NCBI GenBank assembly: GCA_016937595.1
Contig: JAFHKH010000017.1
Location: 1-64,000, forward strand
DNA: 64,000 bases
Direction of reading: 5' to 3'
From: Pseudomonas cedrina subsp. fulgida
GTDB lineage: Bacteria; Pseudomonadota; Gammaproteobacteria; Pseudomonadales; Pseudomonadaceae
Part shown: positions 1 through 10,129 of the stretch, one piece after another
Layout of the letters: every line of letters starts with the position of its first letter
Numbering within the stretch: the stretch's first letter is position 1
Notes under the pieces: generated by a model
The model's database searches: none
Seen by the model: the letters and a program-made list of their open reading frames with translations, nothing else
What the model was told of the DNA's origin: nothing
Program-made: the position numbers and the translations under genes

Positions 1-191
1 GAGCGTGGGAACGATCACAAAAACCGAAATTTCCGACAAGGATTTGAGGTTGCCCCTAGGAAACCCGATCTCTAGTCTCCGTACACCGCTGCAAACTCAG
101 CGGTCGGGCGTCGCGGCCCGGTTTAAATCAGGCGCAAAGTGCCATTGTCCGCTTTCAGTTGACGACTTTTTATCGTCTACTGTGCGGCCTT

Positions 192-267
192 ATGGTGGCT
201 GTGCGCGGGATACCTTAGGGTATGCCGGTTTCCTGATTCCGGTCCGCGAACCTGCGTACAGCTACCA
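192..267 (+). promoter_or_regulatory. Structured leader upstream of the DUF6124 gene
   Basis: An outer inverted repeat (GGTGGCTGT at 192-200 against ACAGCTACCACC at 256-267) encloses a smaller hairpin around 207-221 (ATACC-TTA-GGGTAT). It ends about 55 nt before the ATG at 323. From memory, closely similar leaders precede many DUF6124/DUF3077-type genes in Pseudomonas; I could not verify this. The function is unknown, and a cis-acting RNA is the simplest reading. Confidence 0.45.
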
Positions 268-322
268 CCTAATCGCGTCGCGGTGATCGGGTGGAAGCTC
301 CACTTAAATCAGGAGTTTCACC

Positions 323-598
323 ATGATTAAACCCACCCCAAATCCCCCGGTCGCGTCAGTATCCAACGTGCTGTTTACCGTGAAGGACGGCATCCCCACC
401 GAAGACCTGATGGTCAACCTCAGCGAAACACTGGCCTCTGCCAACGCCCTGACTTGCGACTTTGCCTTTGATCTGGAAGGAGCGCGGCGAGAAAGCGCGC
501 TGGGTATTGCGCAGTTGATCGAGATAGCGCGGTTGCTGGCCCAGCGGGTGCTGGATGATATTGCGCCATCACCCGAGACAGCGCTGGGCAAACCCTAA
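323..598 (+). CDS. DUF6124/DUF3077 family protein
   Basis: A 91-residue protein starting MIKPTPNPP, the hallmark N-terminus of a Pseudomonas-specific small protein family that occurs in many copies per genome. The start at 323 has a Shine-Dalgarno (CAGGAG, about 309-314). The rest is helical, with no membrane segment or catalytic motif. The biochemical function of the family is not known. It sits alone, downstream of the structured leader at 192-267. Confidence 0.8.
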   Translation: MIKPTPNPPVASVSNVLFTVKDGIPTEDLMVNLSETLASANALTCDFAFDLEGARRESALGIAQLIEIARLLAQRVLDDIAPSPETALGKP

Positions 599-645
599 GC
601 GATCAACACACATGAGCGGAATTAGTGACCGCAAACCGGCTTGTC

Positions 646-732
646 TGTGGGAGCGCTTGCTCGCGAATACGGTGGGTCAGTGAGTAATGTGCCAACTGAC
701 ACACCGCCTTCGCGGGCAAGCCCGCTCCCACA
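646..732. repeat. REP pair (REPIN-like inverted doublet)
   Basis: Two oppositely oriented copies of the Pseudomonas REP core (GTGGGAGCGCTTGCTCGCGAA at the left, its near reverse complement with the GGGCTTGCCCGC variant at the right) are separated by about 40 nt. This is the usual REPIN layout found between genes in fluorescens-group genomes and supports the host assignment. It lies in the 280-nt gap between the DUF6124 gene and the ABC-type gene, which otherwise shows nothing. Confidence 0.85.
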
Positions 733-879
733 TTTGGCCCGCACTTCGCCAGTTTTATACCTATTGGCTGTGAGGCCGTCCGGGTGCAAACCCCTTTGCC
801 ACAGAGAGGTTCGTCAGTCGTTGAAAATTGTGTAGATACCTATGAACAGCCGGGTTCGGTATGAATTATCGCTCGGTAT

Positions 880-1787
880 TCACGCCAGGCCGGGGTCCAC
901 GCGTTTGCCGATGTCCTTGAGCCGCGCCAGTTGATCGATCATCGAGGGGGATTCGTCCAGGCAACTGACGAAGGTCCACAGGTAAGTCATTACCGCGTAG
1001 ATATGCCCGGCTTTTATCTCCGGCGCCAGGGCCAGTTGCGTAATCGCGACCACGAACAGCAGCGCCGCCAGCAGGCCAATGGACAGGAAGGCAATGGCTT
1101 CGCGGTCGGACAAGCCGATGCGCAAGCGCGACAGCAGGTGATAGTGACGGCGCAGGGTGTGCGCGCCGACTTTTTCCACCAGGCCGATCTCTTTTTCCAG
1201 GCGATTGTTCAAGCGCTCATGCAAGCGCTGGTTGCGCCGCGCAAAGCCAGGCATGAGGGTGACGCACAGCAGCAGCGCGAGCAGGCACGCCAGGCCGACC
1301 CAGGGTTCGATCACCAGCAGCATCGCCGCCGCGCCGACGATCGATACCAGCGCGGTGGCAATCGTGGCACGTGCTTCTCGAAAAAATCGACGAAATCCCG
1401 CGCCAGCACCACCCGCGCCGCAGCCCTGGAGGTGCTGTGGCGTTGCAGGCGCTGGTTGAGAATCACCGGTACCGCCAGGTCGGCGTAGATGCGCGTGAAG
1501 GTGCGCGTATCCAGCGCCCGGCGCGCCGCGCCGACGACCCAGAAACCGAGCACGACGGCGGCGTACCACACGGCACTGGCGGCATCGCCACGGATGATCG
1601 AGTCGACGGCAAACCCGGCGAACAGCGGATAGGCCAGCAGCAAGGCGTTTTCCAGCGCGACCAGCGACAAGGTGCCGGACAGTTTGCCGGGGTAGGCCCT
1701 GGCGATAGCCTTGAGGGTCTGGCTGGCGGATTGCTGCCCCAGCTTTTTACTTTCTTCGAGCAGAATCGGCGGCGTTACGGCTGGCAT
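880..1787 (-). pseudogene. ABC transporter six-transmembrane domain protein, apparent frameshift
   Basis: The start at 1787 gives an N-terminal half with two or three hydrophobic segments. The reading then leaves frame near 1365, and the C-terminal half (TIATALVSIVGAA..., two more long hydrophobic stretches) continues in another frame to the stop at 880. Adding one C to a CC run restores a protein of about 300 residues resembling the ABC six-TM family (ABC_membrane_3), a membrane domain with no ATPase on the same chain. The gene overlaps the upstream gene by 13 nt and belongs to the minus-strand block. The break is probably a base-calling error, since both halves are well conserved in style. 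Confidence 0.75.
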
Positions 1788-2215
1788 GGGGCGCCTGTGG
1801 AGTACGTGCTGCGTTGATAAATGTCACGGGTGACGTCGAGCAGGTAACGCACTTCGTCGGTCATCAATAACAGATCAATCTGGACTTCTTCGACAATGAT
1901 TTCCGCGGTAATCAATATACAAATAGCCGGGGCGATGACCAGCCAGTGGTAGTACGACAGTGTCACTAATGAAACGCACACGCCGATTAACCATAACGCC
2001 AAGACACTTTGCGGGGCGTACTTCTGCAGCGGAATCCAGAAGCGTTGCAACTTTCTCAATTTAAACTTGTAGAGCGAAAGTGACGCTTCCAGTTGCTTAA
2101 GGTCGATAGCGTTGCGAGCTGAATGCTGTGTCGGCATAACAGTTATCCACGTGAGAACGTTAAACATCAGAGCCAGGCAGGCGACAATACGGCTATTCGC
2201 TGTCCCGGCGCTCAT
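1775..2215 (-). CDS. Hypothetical membrane protein
   Basis: A 146-residue protein from the ATG at 2215; longer in-frame starts would overlap the upstream gene more. It has one hydrophobic segment near residues 8-26 and a pair near residues 70-115, and ends in a charged tail. I do not recognise a named family. It overlaps the six-TM gene downstream by 13 nt and the small gene upstream by 23 nt, so the three are probably co-translated. Confidence 0.65.
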   Translation of the reverse strand: MSAGTANSRIVACLALMFNVLTWITVMPTQHSARNAIDLKQLEASLSLYKFKLRKLQRFWIPLQKYAPQSVLALWLIGVCVSLVTLSYYHWLVIAPAICILITAEIIVEEVQIDLLLMTDEVRYLLDVTRDIYQRSTYSTGAPCQP

Positions 2216-2390
2216 GGCCCGGCAGCGTTTGGCTGAGCCAGGCGAGATTGACTTCATTGACTTCCACCCAGTCACCCCTGGCGGGAATCCTTTCGCAACT
2301 CATGAAAGCAATACAACGTCCGTGTGTGTCCAGTAAGGCAAAGTGGCGGTATTTTCTTGCCCGTTTGAGCAGGCCAATACACAAACGCAT
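2193..2390 (-). CDS. Hypothetical protein, 65 aa
   Basis: A small soluble-looking protein (starts MRLCIGLLKRARKYRHF) with no motif I recognise. It lies 47 nt downstream of the histidine kinase gene on the same strand and overlaps the next membrane protein gene, which argues for real coding in this compact minus-strand block. Confidence 0.55.
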   Translation of the reverse strand: MRLCIGLLKRARKYRHFALLDTHGRCIAFMSCERIPARGDWVEVNEVNLAWLSQTLPGHERRDSE

Positions 2391-2437
2391 GCCATCACCT
2401 TGTTAGGTATTCATATACAACGGTTGTTTATCGAGTG

Positions 2438-3525
2438 TTATGTAGGGGCAGTGAAACTTGATGCGGTAGGCCAACTGAGTTCAAACAAAGTGCCGCTGTT
2501 TATCAATGTGCGACAGGTCACCGCGCCGCCATGGGCGATGGCAATCGCGCGCACCACGGCAAGGCCCAGGCCACTGCCGCCCTGGGCGCGCGAGCGTGAA
2601 CTTTCGCCACGCTGGAACGCCTCGAAAATATGCTCGGCGAACGCCGCATCGATCCCCGGACCTTCATCCGCGACCCTCAGGAAGTGACCACGCTCGTCAC
2701 TGCCCAATTCAATGCTGACCGTGCCCGGCGTGGCATGCCGGCGAATATTGTCGAGCAGCGCCAGCAAGGCCTGGCGGATGCGACCGGGGTCGCAGTAGAC
2801 GGGGCCCTTGCGCAGGTTCAACTGCAGGCTAAAGCCGGCGCTGTTCAAGCTCGGCTCGAACAGCCGCGCTTCGGCCTCCAGGGCGTCGGCCAGTTCCACC
2901 TCACTGAGCGCCAGGACCAGGTGGCCGTTATCGCCCATGCCCACCACACGCAGGTCTTCGACCAGGCGGGTCAAGCCTTCGACCTGGCCGAGCAGGCTGT
3001 AGAACTGCGCGGTGTCCGGTTCGAAAACGCCCTCGGCCAACCCCTGCAGACGGCCGCGCAGGATCGTCAGCGGGGTGCGCAGTTCATGGGCAATGGCGGC
3101 ATTCCAGAAGGCTTGCTCCTCGGCCATGTGTTTGAGTCGATTCGCCATGCTATTAAAGTCATCCACCAACAGGGCGGCTTCGCCCAGGGAAAGATCGGGC
3201 GCCACGGCGCGCGCATCCAGGTCGCCGGCCGCCAGGCTGCGCAGGCTCGTCGCCACCGAATTGAGCGGCATCAGAATGCGCTTGGACAACTTGACCGCCA
3301 TCGCCACGCCCAAGCTCAGGCTGACGCAGGTGATCAGGCTCATCCACAGCCATTCCACGCCACTGGGCAGCCATTCATCCGCTTCCAATTCCAGCTCCGT
3401 GGGCGGCGACAGGTTCCACAGCACCGCGTAGAACACATAGGAGCCCACGACCGCGAGGGCTATCACGCACAGGACCACGCCCGTCATCGACAAGATGATT
3501 TGCCGGCTCAAACTGTTGGGCACTC

Positions 3526-3529
<4 letters not shown>
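2438..3529 (-). CDS. Sensor histidine kinase of an OmpR-type two-component system (BaeS-like)
   Basis: 363 residues. Membrane segments are near residues 10-38 and 60-80 with a short periplasmic loop between them, then a HAMP linker (about 80-130). The HisKA box has the phospho-accepting His148 (AHELRTPLT). A HATPase_c domain follows with N-box (LLDNIRRHA), G1 (DEGPGID) and G2 (GGSGLGLAVV). It autophosphorylates and passes phosphate to the regulator encoded just upstream, with which it overlaps by 4 nt (ATGA). The similarity in style is to BaeS/SmeS/AdeS kinases that control envelope stress or efflux, but no target gene is identifiable here, so I give no symbol. Confidence 0.9.
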
Positions 3530-4248
<719 letters not shown>

Positions 4249-4412
4249 GGGCTGCCCGTTCGATGTGCGGTGTTGCCGGTCAATGCGGCCAAGACGCACT
4301 GTTTTCCAGCAACGGAGTGAATGATGCACCGCAAGCATGCACGTTCAGCGAAGGGTTTGTGGAGAAATGATGGAGAGCCGAATTAATTTTTTCGCGGCAC
4401 GGGGGAGGGCGT

Positions 4413-5239
4413 TCAGGCGAAACGGATACGCTCGTTGCAGGCGCTCTGCAGCATTTTGCGCTGGTAATCGCAGGGTGTCGTACTGACCAGTTTCTTGAAG
4501 TCGCGCAGGAAGTGCGACTGATCGGAAAAGCCCAGGTCCAGGGCCAGGTCCGAAAACGATAGATCATGCCGGGTGTTCAAGGATTCCAGCGCCGCCTGGC
4601 AGCGAATGATCCGGCAGAAGGTCTTGGGCGACAGGCCGGTGTCCTGGCTGAACTGGCGATGAATGGTGCGGCTGGTGTAGCCACTGAGGTCTTCCAGTTG
4701 CTGGATGCGCAGGTCACCGCGATGGGCCAGCGCCTGTTGGATGACCATGGCGGTGAGTTTCGAGGTGCGCCCCATCAGGCGCGGGGCCAGGTAGTCGTTG
4801 AACAGCTTGATCTGGTCCTGCAGCACGGGGGCGTTGACGATGCTTTCGAAAATAGGCTGGGCGAACGCCGACACTTCCAGCAGGTTCCATTCCCGTTCGG
4901 TCAGGTCCTCGGCCATCACATTGATGAAACCCGGAATCACCCCCGGCGCAACCGCACGCCGAAATAGTGATGGCCCTGCAGCAGTTCGACCCGCTGGGCC
5001 TCCAGCGGCGTGCCGCAGATCTTCACGGTGGGGCGCGTGGCGTCGCAGTCGAACACGATATCCACGCAGCCGTCCGGCACCGCCAGCAGGTCCGCCGAGT
5101 GGGCGACGTCGAAGGCATAGAAGTGCGAAATCGCCGGGTGTTCGGAGGGCATGACCGAATAGCGCGATGAGTTGAGGACGAACCAGGGTTGTTCGTAAGC
5201 AGTGTGCTGCCGCAGGGGCGGTGAACACAGGTTGGGCAT
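4413..5239 (-). pseudogene. AraC-family transcriptional regulator, apparent frameshift
   Basis: The N-terminal part from 5239 (MPNLCSPPLRQ...) is an AraC-type sensing domain of the DUF6597 kind (SADLLAVPDGCVDIVFDCD). Reading leaves frame near 4950. The rest continues in another frame as FINVMAEDLTEREW... and a C-terminal double helix-turn-helix (SGYTSRTIHRQFSQDTGLSP; DLALDLGFSDQSHFLRDFKK), ending at 4413. Restoring one T in a TT run rejoins them into about 275 residues. It is divergent from the operon starting at 5424 and is the likely activator of it, through the 184-nt intergenic region. Confidence 0.85.
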
Positions 5240-5423
5240 GACCGGACCTTCAGCGCAGATATACGAAAATATTCACGCATTTTTCGCGCCAACTCCGAGG
5301 GCTGGCTCGAAACGCGATGTCCGAAATTTACAATACCGCCATCATACGCACGCCGATACTCGACCTCGATAGCGTGGGAGCAGCGCCTACCGCAGCGATA
5401 TCCCCTTTCAGTCGAGAACAACA

Positions 5424-6562
5424 ATGTCCACTACTACAAAAATAGACTTCATCTACTTGTCCGAGCAGGACATGATCCGGGCTGGCGTCACCGACATGCT
5501 CGCCTGTGTGAACACCATGGAAGAGATGTTCGGCCTGCTCTACAGCGGCGACTACCGCATGGCCGGCCCGAACAACGATTCCCACGGCGCGATGGTGGTG
5601 TTTCCGAAGGATTCGCCGTTCCCGAACATGCCCAAGCCAACGGCCGACCGCCGCATGATGGCGATGCCGGCCTACCTGGGCGGCAGCTTCTGCACCGCAG
5701 GCGTCAAATGGTACGGCTCCAACATCGCCAACCGCGACAAAGGCCTGCCGCGCTCGATTCTGATGTTTACCCTCAATGACCCTGACACCGGCGCGCCGTT
5801 GGCGCATATGTCGGCCAACTTGTTGTCGGCGTATCGCACCGGTGCGATCCCCGGCGTCGGCGCGCGCCACCTGGCCCGCAAGGACTCGAAAGTGGTCGGT
5901 CTGCTCGGCCCGGGCGTGATGGGCAAGACCACGCTCGCCGCCTTCATCGCCGTGTGCCCACAGATCGATACCTTGAAGATCAAGGGCCGTGGCGAGAAAA
6001 GCCTGAATGATTTTATTGGCTGGGTGAAGGAAACCTACCCGCAGATCACCACGATCAAGGTGGTCGACAGCCTTGAAGACGTGGTGCGTGATTCCGACCT
6101 TGTTACTTATTGTAGCTCCGGTGAGACCGGCGACCCCTCGATCTACCCAATTGTGAAGCGCGAATGGGTCAAGCCGGGGTGCTTCATGGCGATGCCCGCA
6201 TCCTGCTCGCTGGACGAGGGGATGGAACGCGCCGACGTACGCAAAGTGCTGGACAACACCGGCCTGTACGAAGCCTGGTTCGAAGAGCTGCCCAAGCCTG
6301 CGCACCACACCGTGCCGGTGATCGGCGTGCGCTTCATGGACATGATCGCCGAAGGCAAGATGCAGGCGACGAGCTCGAGGATATCGGCAAGATCGTCGCC
6401 GGCGATGCCCAGGGCCGCCGCAACGATGACGAGATCATCATCATGTCGGTGGGCGGCATGCCGGTCGAAGATGTGGCGTGGGGCACGGTGGTGTACCGCA
6501 ATGCCATCGAAAAAGGCATCGGCGTCAAATTGAACCTGTGGGAAACCCCGGTACTGCGCTGA
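5424..6562 (+). pseudogene. Ornithine cyclodeaminase/tyramine oxidase subunit B-like protein, apparent frameshift
   Basis: The OCD/mu-crystallin fold is clear. The Rossmann glycine motif GLLGPGVMGKTTLAAF is near residues 155-170, and the N-terminal substrate part is intact (DSHGAMVVFP, GVKWYGSNIANR). This subfamily is usually named tyramine oxidase subunit B. Frame is lost near 6365 (GKMQ | DELEDIGKIVAGDAQG) and the last 65 residues continue in another frame to 6562. Adding a G to a GG run gives about 379 residues. It is the first gene of a four-gene operon with RidA, a FAD oxidase and a hydrolase, consistent with NAD(P)-linked imine chemistry on an amine substrate. Confidence 0.85.
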
Positions 6563-6595
6563 GCCACTCCTTACCCAACTGAAGAGACCTTCGAC

Positions 6596-7018
6596 ATGAC
6601 AAAAATCATCAAGCTCAAGACCGGTTCGCCGTTTGAAGACCAGGCCAGCTATTCGCGCCTGGTGGTGGTGGACAACTGGATCTACGTGTCCAACACCGCC
6701 GGCCGCAACCCGCAAACCAAGCTGATCCCGGAAGATATCCTGGAGCAGACGCACCAGGTGTTCGCCAACATCGAAACCGCGCTGGCCGCCGTCGATGCCA
6801 GCCTGGCCGACGTGGTGTGTTCGCGGGTGTTCATCCAGGATCCCAAGGATGTGCCGGCGGTGATGGCCTTGATCGGCGAGAAGTTTCGCGGCGTCGACCC
6901 GGCCAGCACCGTGACCTGCCCGCCATTGGGCTCGACGGTCTACAAGGTGGAACTGGAAGTGACGGCTTACCGCAACGCCTCCAAGGCGCAGGTCGAAGTG
7001 ATTCGCCTGGCGCAGTAA
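6596..7018 (+). CDS. RidA family protein (reactive imine/enamine deaminase)
   Basis: 140 residues with the YjgF/YER057c/UK114 fold signature: YSRLVVVDNWIYVSNTAGR, repeated helix NIETALAAVDASLADVV, and the C-terminal ITCPPLG-like loop with VELEVTAYR. The family hydrolyses imines or enamines released by oxidases or lyases. Its place between an OCD-like protein and a FAD-dependent oxidase fits clearance of the imine product of the oxidase. It lies 33 nt after the previous gene. Confidence 0.9.
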   Translation: MTKIIKLKTGSPFEDQASYSRLVVVDNWIYVSNTAGRNPQTKLIPEDILEQTHQVFANIETALAAVDASLADVVCSRVFIQDPKDVPAVMALIGEKFRGVDPASTVTCPPLGSTVYKVELEVTAYRNASKAQVEVIRLAQ

Positions 7019-7075
7019 TCCGCTACGCGGCCGTGCGTTCGCACGGCGACCTTTATTGTTTTGCGAGTCTTGATT

Positions 7076-8368
7076 ATGGCCCCGACGATTGCGCCCGTGA
7101 ATACGTCCACCGAGTTCCCCACCACCACCTCCGTCGTCATCATTGGCGGCGGAATCATCGGCCTGACGGCTGCGCTGACCCTGGCCGAACGCAACATCTC
7201 GGTGGTGGTATTGGAAAAAGGCCGTATCGCCGGCGAGCAGTCCTCACGCAACCTCGGCTGGGTGCGCAAGACCAGCCGCCACGCCCACGATATTCCGCTG
7301 GCCCTGGCCGCGGACCGCTTGTGGGCGCAAATGCCCGAGCGGGTGGGCGCGGATGTGGGCTATCGCCAGGAGGGCATCATGTTCGTCGCGCGCAACGAGG
7401 CGCAAATGGCGATGCATGAAGGCTGGCTCAAATCGGTCGAACACCTGTCCCTTGATTCTCGATTGCTGAGCAAGCGCGAGATCGAGCAATTAGTGCCGGG
7501 CGGCGAGGGCGACTGGGCCGGCGGGATCTACACGCCGTCCGACGCGCGTGCGGAACCGACGCTGGCCAGCAGTGCCATTGCCAAGGCCGCCATGGCCCTG
7601 GGCGTGGTGATCATCGAGCAGTGTGCCGTGCGGACGCTGCAGATGTCTGCCGGCAAGGTCAGTGGTGTGGTGACTGAACAAGGCGAGATCCGTTGCGATC
7701 AGGTCTTGCTTGCCGGCGGCATGTGGTCGCGGCGCTTTTTGGGCAACCTCGGTGTGTCATTGCCGACCCTGGCCTTGACCTGCTCAGTGTTGCGTACCCA
7801 CCCGATGCAGGGCCCGACTGAAATTGCCGTAGGCGCGCCGGATTTTTCGTTTCGCAAACACAAGGACGGCGGCTTCATCATTACCCAGCGTGGCAAGCTG
7901 GACGCCTTCCTGACCCTCGATCATCTGTTGCTTGCCAAGCAATACATGCCGCAATTTCGTGCGCAGCGCAGCGTGTTGAACGTGTCGCTGGGCAAGTATT
8001 TTTTCAACGACCTGGCGCTGCCCCGGCGTTGGTCGGCCGACAGCATCAGCCCGTTCGAACGCGTACGCATGCAAGACCCGGCTGCCAACCCGCGGCTCAA
8101 CAATGATGCGATGAACAACCTCAAGGCGGCCTGGCCGGTATTCGAGCAAGCCCGGATAGCCCAAGCCTGGGCAGGCACTATCGATGTGACCCCGGATTCC
8201 AACCCGGTAATCGGCCCGGTTGCGCAAATTCCCGGCCTGACCGTGGCCACCGGCTTTTCCGGGCACGGCTTTGGTACTTCACCGGCGGCGGGTCAGCTGG
8301 CGGCGGATATTGTCAGCGGGCATACGCCCATTATCGATCCCAGCCCGTATCGCTTCGATCGTTTCTAA
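7076..8368 (+). CDS. FAD-dependent oxidoreductase (DAO family)
   Basis: 430 residues from the ATG at 7076 (a TTG at 7061 is also open). The FAD-binding Rossmann motif is VVIIGGGIIGLTAALTLAE near residues 16-34, followed by SSRNLGWVRK, the family's FAD-contact segment. The C-terminus carries the DAO-type signature TPDSNPVIGP...GFSGHGFGTSPAAGQLAAD. It probably oxidises a secondary or primary amine or amino acid to an imine that RidA then hydrolyses. The substrate cannot be read from the sequence. Confidence 0.88.
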   Translation: MAPTIAPVNTSTEFPTTTSVVIIGGGIIGLTAALTLAERNISVVVLEKGRIAGEQSSRNLGWVRKTSRHAHDIPLALAADRLWAQMPERVGADVGYRQEGIMFVARNEAQMAMHEGWLKSVEHLSLDSRLLSKREIEQLVPGGEGDWAGGIYTPSDARAEPTLASSAIAKAAMALGVVIIEQCAVRTLQMSAGKVSGVVTEQGEIRCDQVLLAGGMWSRRFLGNLGVSLPTLALTCSVLRTHPMQGPTEIAVGAPDFSFRKHKDGGFIITQRGKLDAFLTLDHLLLAKQYMPQFRAQRSVLNVSLGKYFFNDLALPRRWSADSISPFERVRMQDPAANPRLNNDAMNNLKAAWPVFEQARIAQAWAGTIDVTPDSNPVIGPVAQIPGLTVATGFSGHGFGTSPAAGQLAADIVSGHTPIIDPSPYRFDRF

Positions 8369-8402
8369 GTCGATCCAGGCCCTGCGCTCACGGAGCAAAA
8401 CC

Positions 8403-9250
8403 ATGTCCCCAGACAGCCGTTTTTTTACCAACCGCACCGGCTTGCGTCTGCATTTTCTACGTTGGGGCGACCCGAGCGGCGTGCCTCTGGTGCTGCTGCA
8501 TGGTTTGCGCGCCTATGCGCAAACGTGGGAGTCGCTGGTCCAGGCGCTGGGCGCTGGTTATTGCATCTATGCCCTCGACCAGCGCGGCCGTGGGCTGAGT
8601 GACTGGGCCCCGGCGGTGAGCTATCACACGCAGTCCTATGTTGAGGACTTGCAGGACTTCGTCGCCCATGTCGGCCTGCAGCGCTTCGTGTTGCTGGGGC
8701 ACTCACTGGGCGGCGCCAATGCCCTTGAATATGCACGGCAGACACCGGGACGCTTGCTTGCCCTGATCATCGAAGACATCGGGCCGGGTCTTCAAGCCAG
8801 GGCGACGGTGCGGCGCGCATCCGCCGCGAGATGAACCAGACTCCCCTGCGGTTCGACGACTGGCACGCCGCCCGCGCTTTCTGGCAGGCGTCACGCCCAG
8901 GCTTGTCGGAGCAGGGCCTGGCGTCACGCCTGGCGCATTCGATGAAGGCGAGCGAGGGCGTGATCACCTGGCGCCACGATCAGCAAGGTATCGCCGAGGC
9001 GCGCCTGAGCATCGAACCGACTGACTTGTGGCCGGCGGTTCGGGCCCTGGATTGCCCGACCCTGTTTATCCGCGGCGCGCGTTCGGATTTTCTGCCGGCG
9101 GCGACGCTGCAAGCCATGCGTGACTGCAATGCGCAGGTGCGCACCGCCGAAGTCGCGGACGCCAGCCATTATGTGCACGACGACCAAGGCGAGGTCTTCA
9201 ACCGGCTGGTTAGCGAGTTTCTTGAGAACCTGGTAACGCCGGGCCGATGA
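8403..9250 (+). pseudogene. Alpha/beta-hydrolase, apparent frameshift
   Basis: The start at 8403 (MSPDSRFFTNRTGLRL) gives a canonical hydrolase N-terminus: oxyanion loop LLHGLRAYAQTW, then DQRGRGLSDW, then nucleophile elbow GHSLGGAN. Frame is lost near 8786-8790 at IIEDIGPG. The cap and C-terminal half continue in another frame (MNQTPLRFDDWHAARAFWQ...; FIRGARSDFL with the acid; ADASHYVHDD with the His) to 9250. One added base in GGG or T gives about 282 residues with a full Ser-Asp-His triad. It is the last gene of the operon starting at 5424. Confidence 0.85.
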
Positions 9251-9375
9251 ATGCGCGGGTGCGGCGTATTGGCTTTTATGCAGCCTCTTGAGGGATTCGT
9301 CTTGTTGAAATAAGTGGCAGCCTTTACGAGGCTGTGCCAGCATCCGGCGACAAATTTTGGCAAGGAAGCTGAACA

Positions 9376-9891
9376 ATGCTCGATGCTCTGGAAGGCACGC
9401 CACTCTGGGTTTACGGCGCATTTCTCTTGGTCTGCTACTACGGTGTGAGTGCCAGGAAAACCAGTCGTGAAAGTCAGCGATCGCTGATCATCACTCCGGT
9501 TGTTCTGGTGATCTGGTCACTCCTTTCTCTCAGCTACGCGGACCGCGTCGAGTTGACCGTGGGCAGTTGGTTCACGGGTCTGCTTTTAGGTGGCTTAGTC
9601 GCATTTGCGTTATTTCCTCGACGCGGGCTGACTTTGGACGAGGAGGGCAAGCACCTGATCGTGCCTGGGACATGGAAAGTGCTGGGTATCTCGCTTCTCT
9701 TTTTTGCCGTGAAATACTTCATCGGTTATCAAGCGGCCGTACATCCAGAATTCTCGGCCACTGTGCAAATGCTCGCCCTTGCTGGTGCCGCATCAGGGTT
9801 TACGGTCGGCTTGTTCTGCGGACGCACGGGTGTCTTCTACTTGGCGTGGCTCGCACTTCGACATGTCCAAGAAAGCAAACGCACTGTCTGA
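9376..9891 (+). CDS. Small integral membrane protein (DUF6622-like)
   Basis: 171 residues with about five hydrophobic segments (near 10-24, 37-52, 63-82, 98-114 and 126-150). The start has a Shine-Dalgarno (AAGGAAG). The family name is recalled and not verified; the function is unknown. It lies between the catabolic operon and the phage attachment site. Confidence 0.7.
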   Translation: MLDALEGTPLWVYGAFLLVCYYGVSARKTSRESQRSLIITPVVLVIWSLLSLSYADRVELTVGSWFTGLLLGGLVAFALFPRRGLTLDEEGKHLIVPGTWKVLGISLLFFAVKYFIGYQAAVHPEFSATVQMLALAGAASGFTVGLFCGRTGVFYLAWLALRHVQESKRTV

Positions 9892-9984
9892 ACTCGCTCG
9901 TTGATCGCTCGACGCTCCTTCTCGGGGCCAGGAATTGGGTTGGGAGATCGCTTGGCAGAACGCCGGAGGAGGGGAATTGCGGAG

Positions 9985-10027
9985 CAAAAAAAGTAAGGGC
10001 CTGCCCAGGTTTCCCTGGCAAGCCCTT
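9985..10027 (-). terminator. Rho-independent terminator of the tRNA-Leu transcript
   Basis: Read on the minus strand, a GC-rich stem (AAGGGCTTGCCAGG / CCTGGGCAGGCCCTT) closes a small loop and is followed by a T tract (ACTTTTTTTG). It lies directly downstream of the 3' end of the tRNA-Leu sequence, so it is the original terminator of that tRNA gene, left on the chromosomal side by the integration. Confidence 0.85.
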
Positions 10028-10035
10028 GATATCTA

Positions 10036-10095
10036 TGGTGCCCGAACCCGGAATCGAACCGGGACGCCCTTACGAGCGGGGGATTTTAAGTCCGC
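10036..10095 (-). other. Prophage attachment site: 3' part of tRNA-Leu(UAA)
   Basis: The minus strand reads the 3' part of a tRNA-Leu: anticodon loop CTTAAAA (anticodon UAA), variable arm, T-arm with GGTTCGATTCC, and the discriminator base plus CCA ending at 10036. Similarity stops upstream of the anticodon stem and continues as phage DNA with the integrase gene. This is the expected left junction when a phage recombines into the 3' end of a tRNA gene. The complete tRNA should be rebuilt at the right junction, outside this window. Confidence 0.85.
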
Positions 10096-10129
10096 AAGGT
10101 ATTCTTTTAAATACAACAAGTTAGCCACT

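Noticed and set aside
5-286. 93-codon plus-strand open frame at the window start
   Set aside because: It runs through the structured leader, has no Shine-Dalgarno and no recognisable protein features.
5328-6308. Minus-strand open frame of 326 codons opposite the OCD-like gene
   Set aside because: Antisense shadow of a conserved enzyme; no family motif.
10036-10120. A complete tRNA gene
   Set aside because: Only the anticodon-to-3' part is tRNA-like; sequence upstream of the anticodon stem cannot form the acceptor and D arms.
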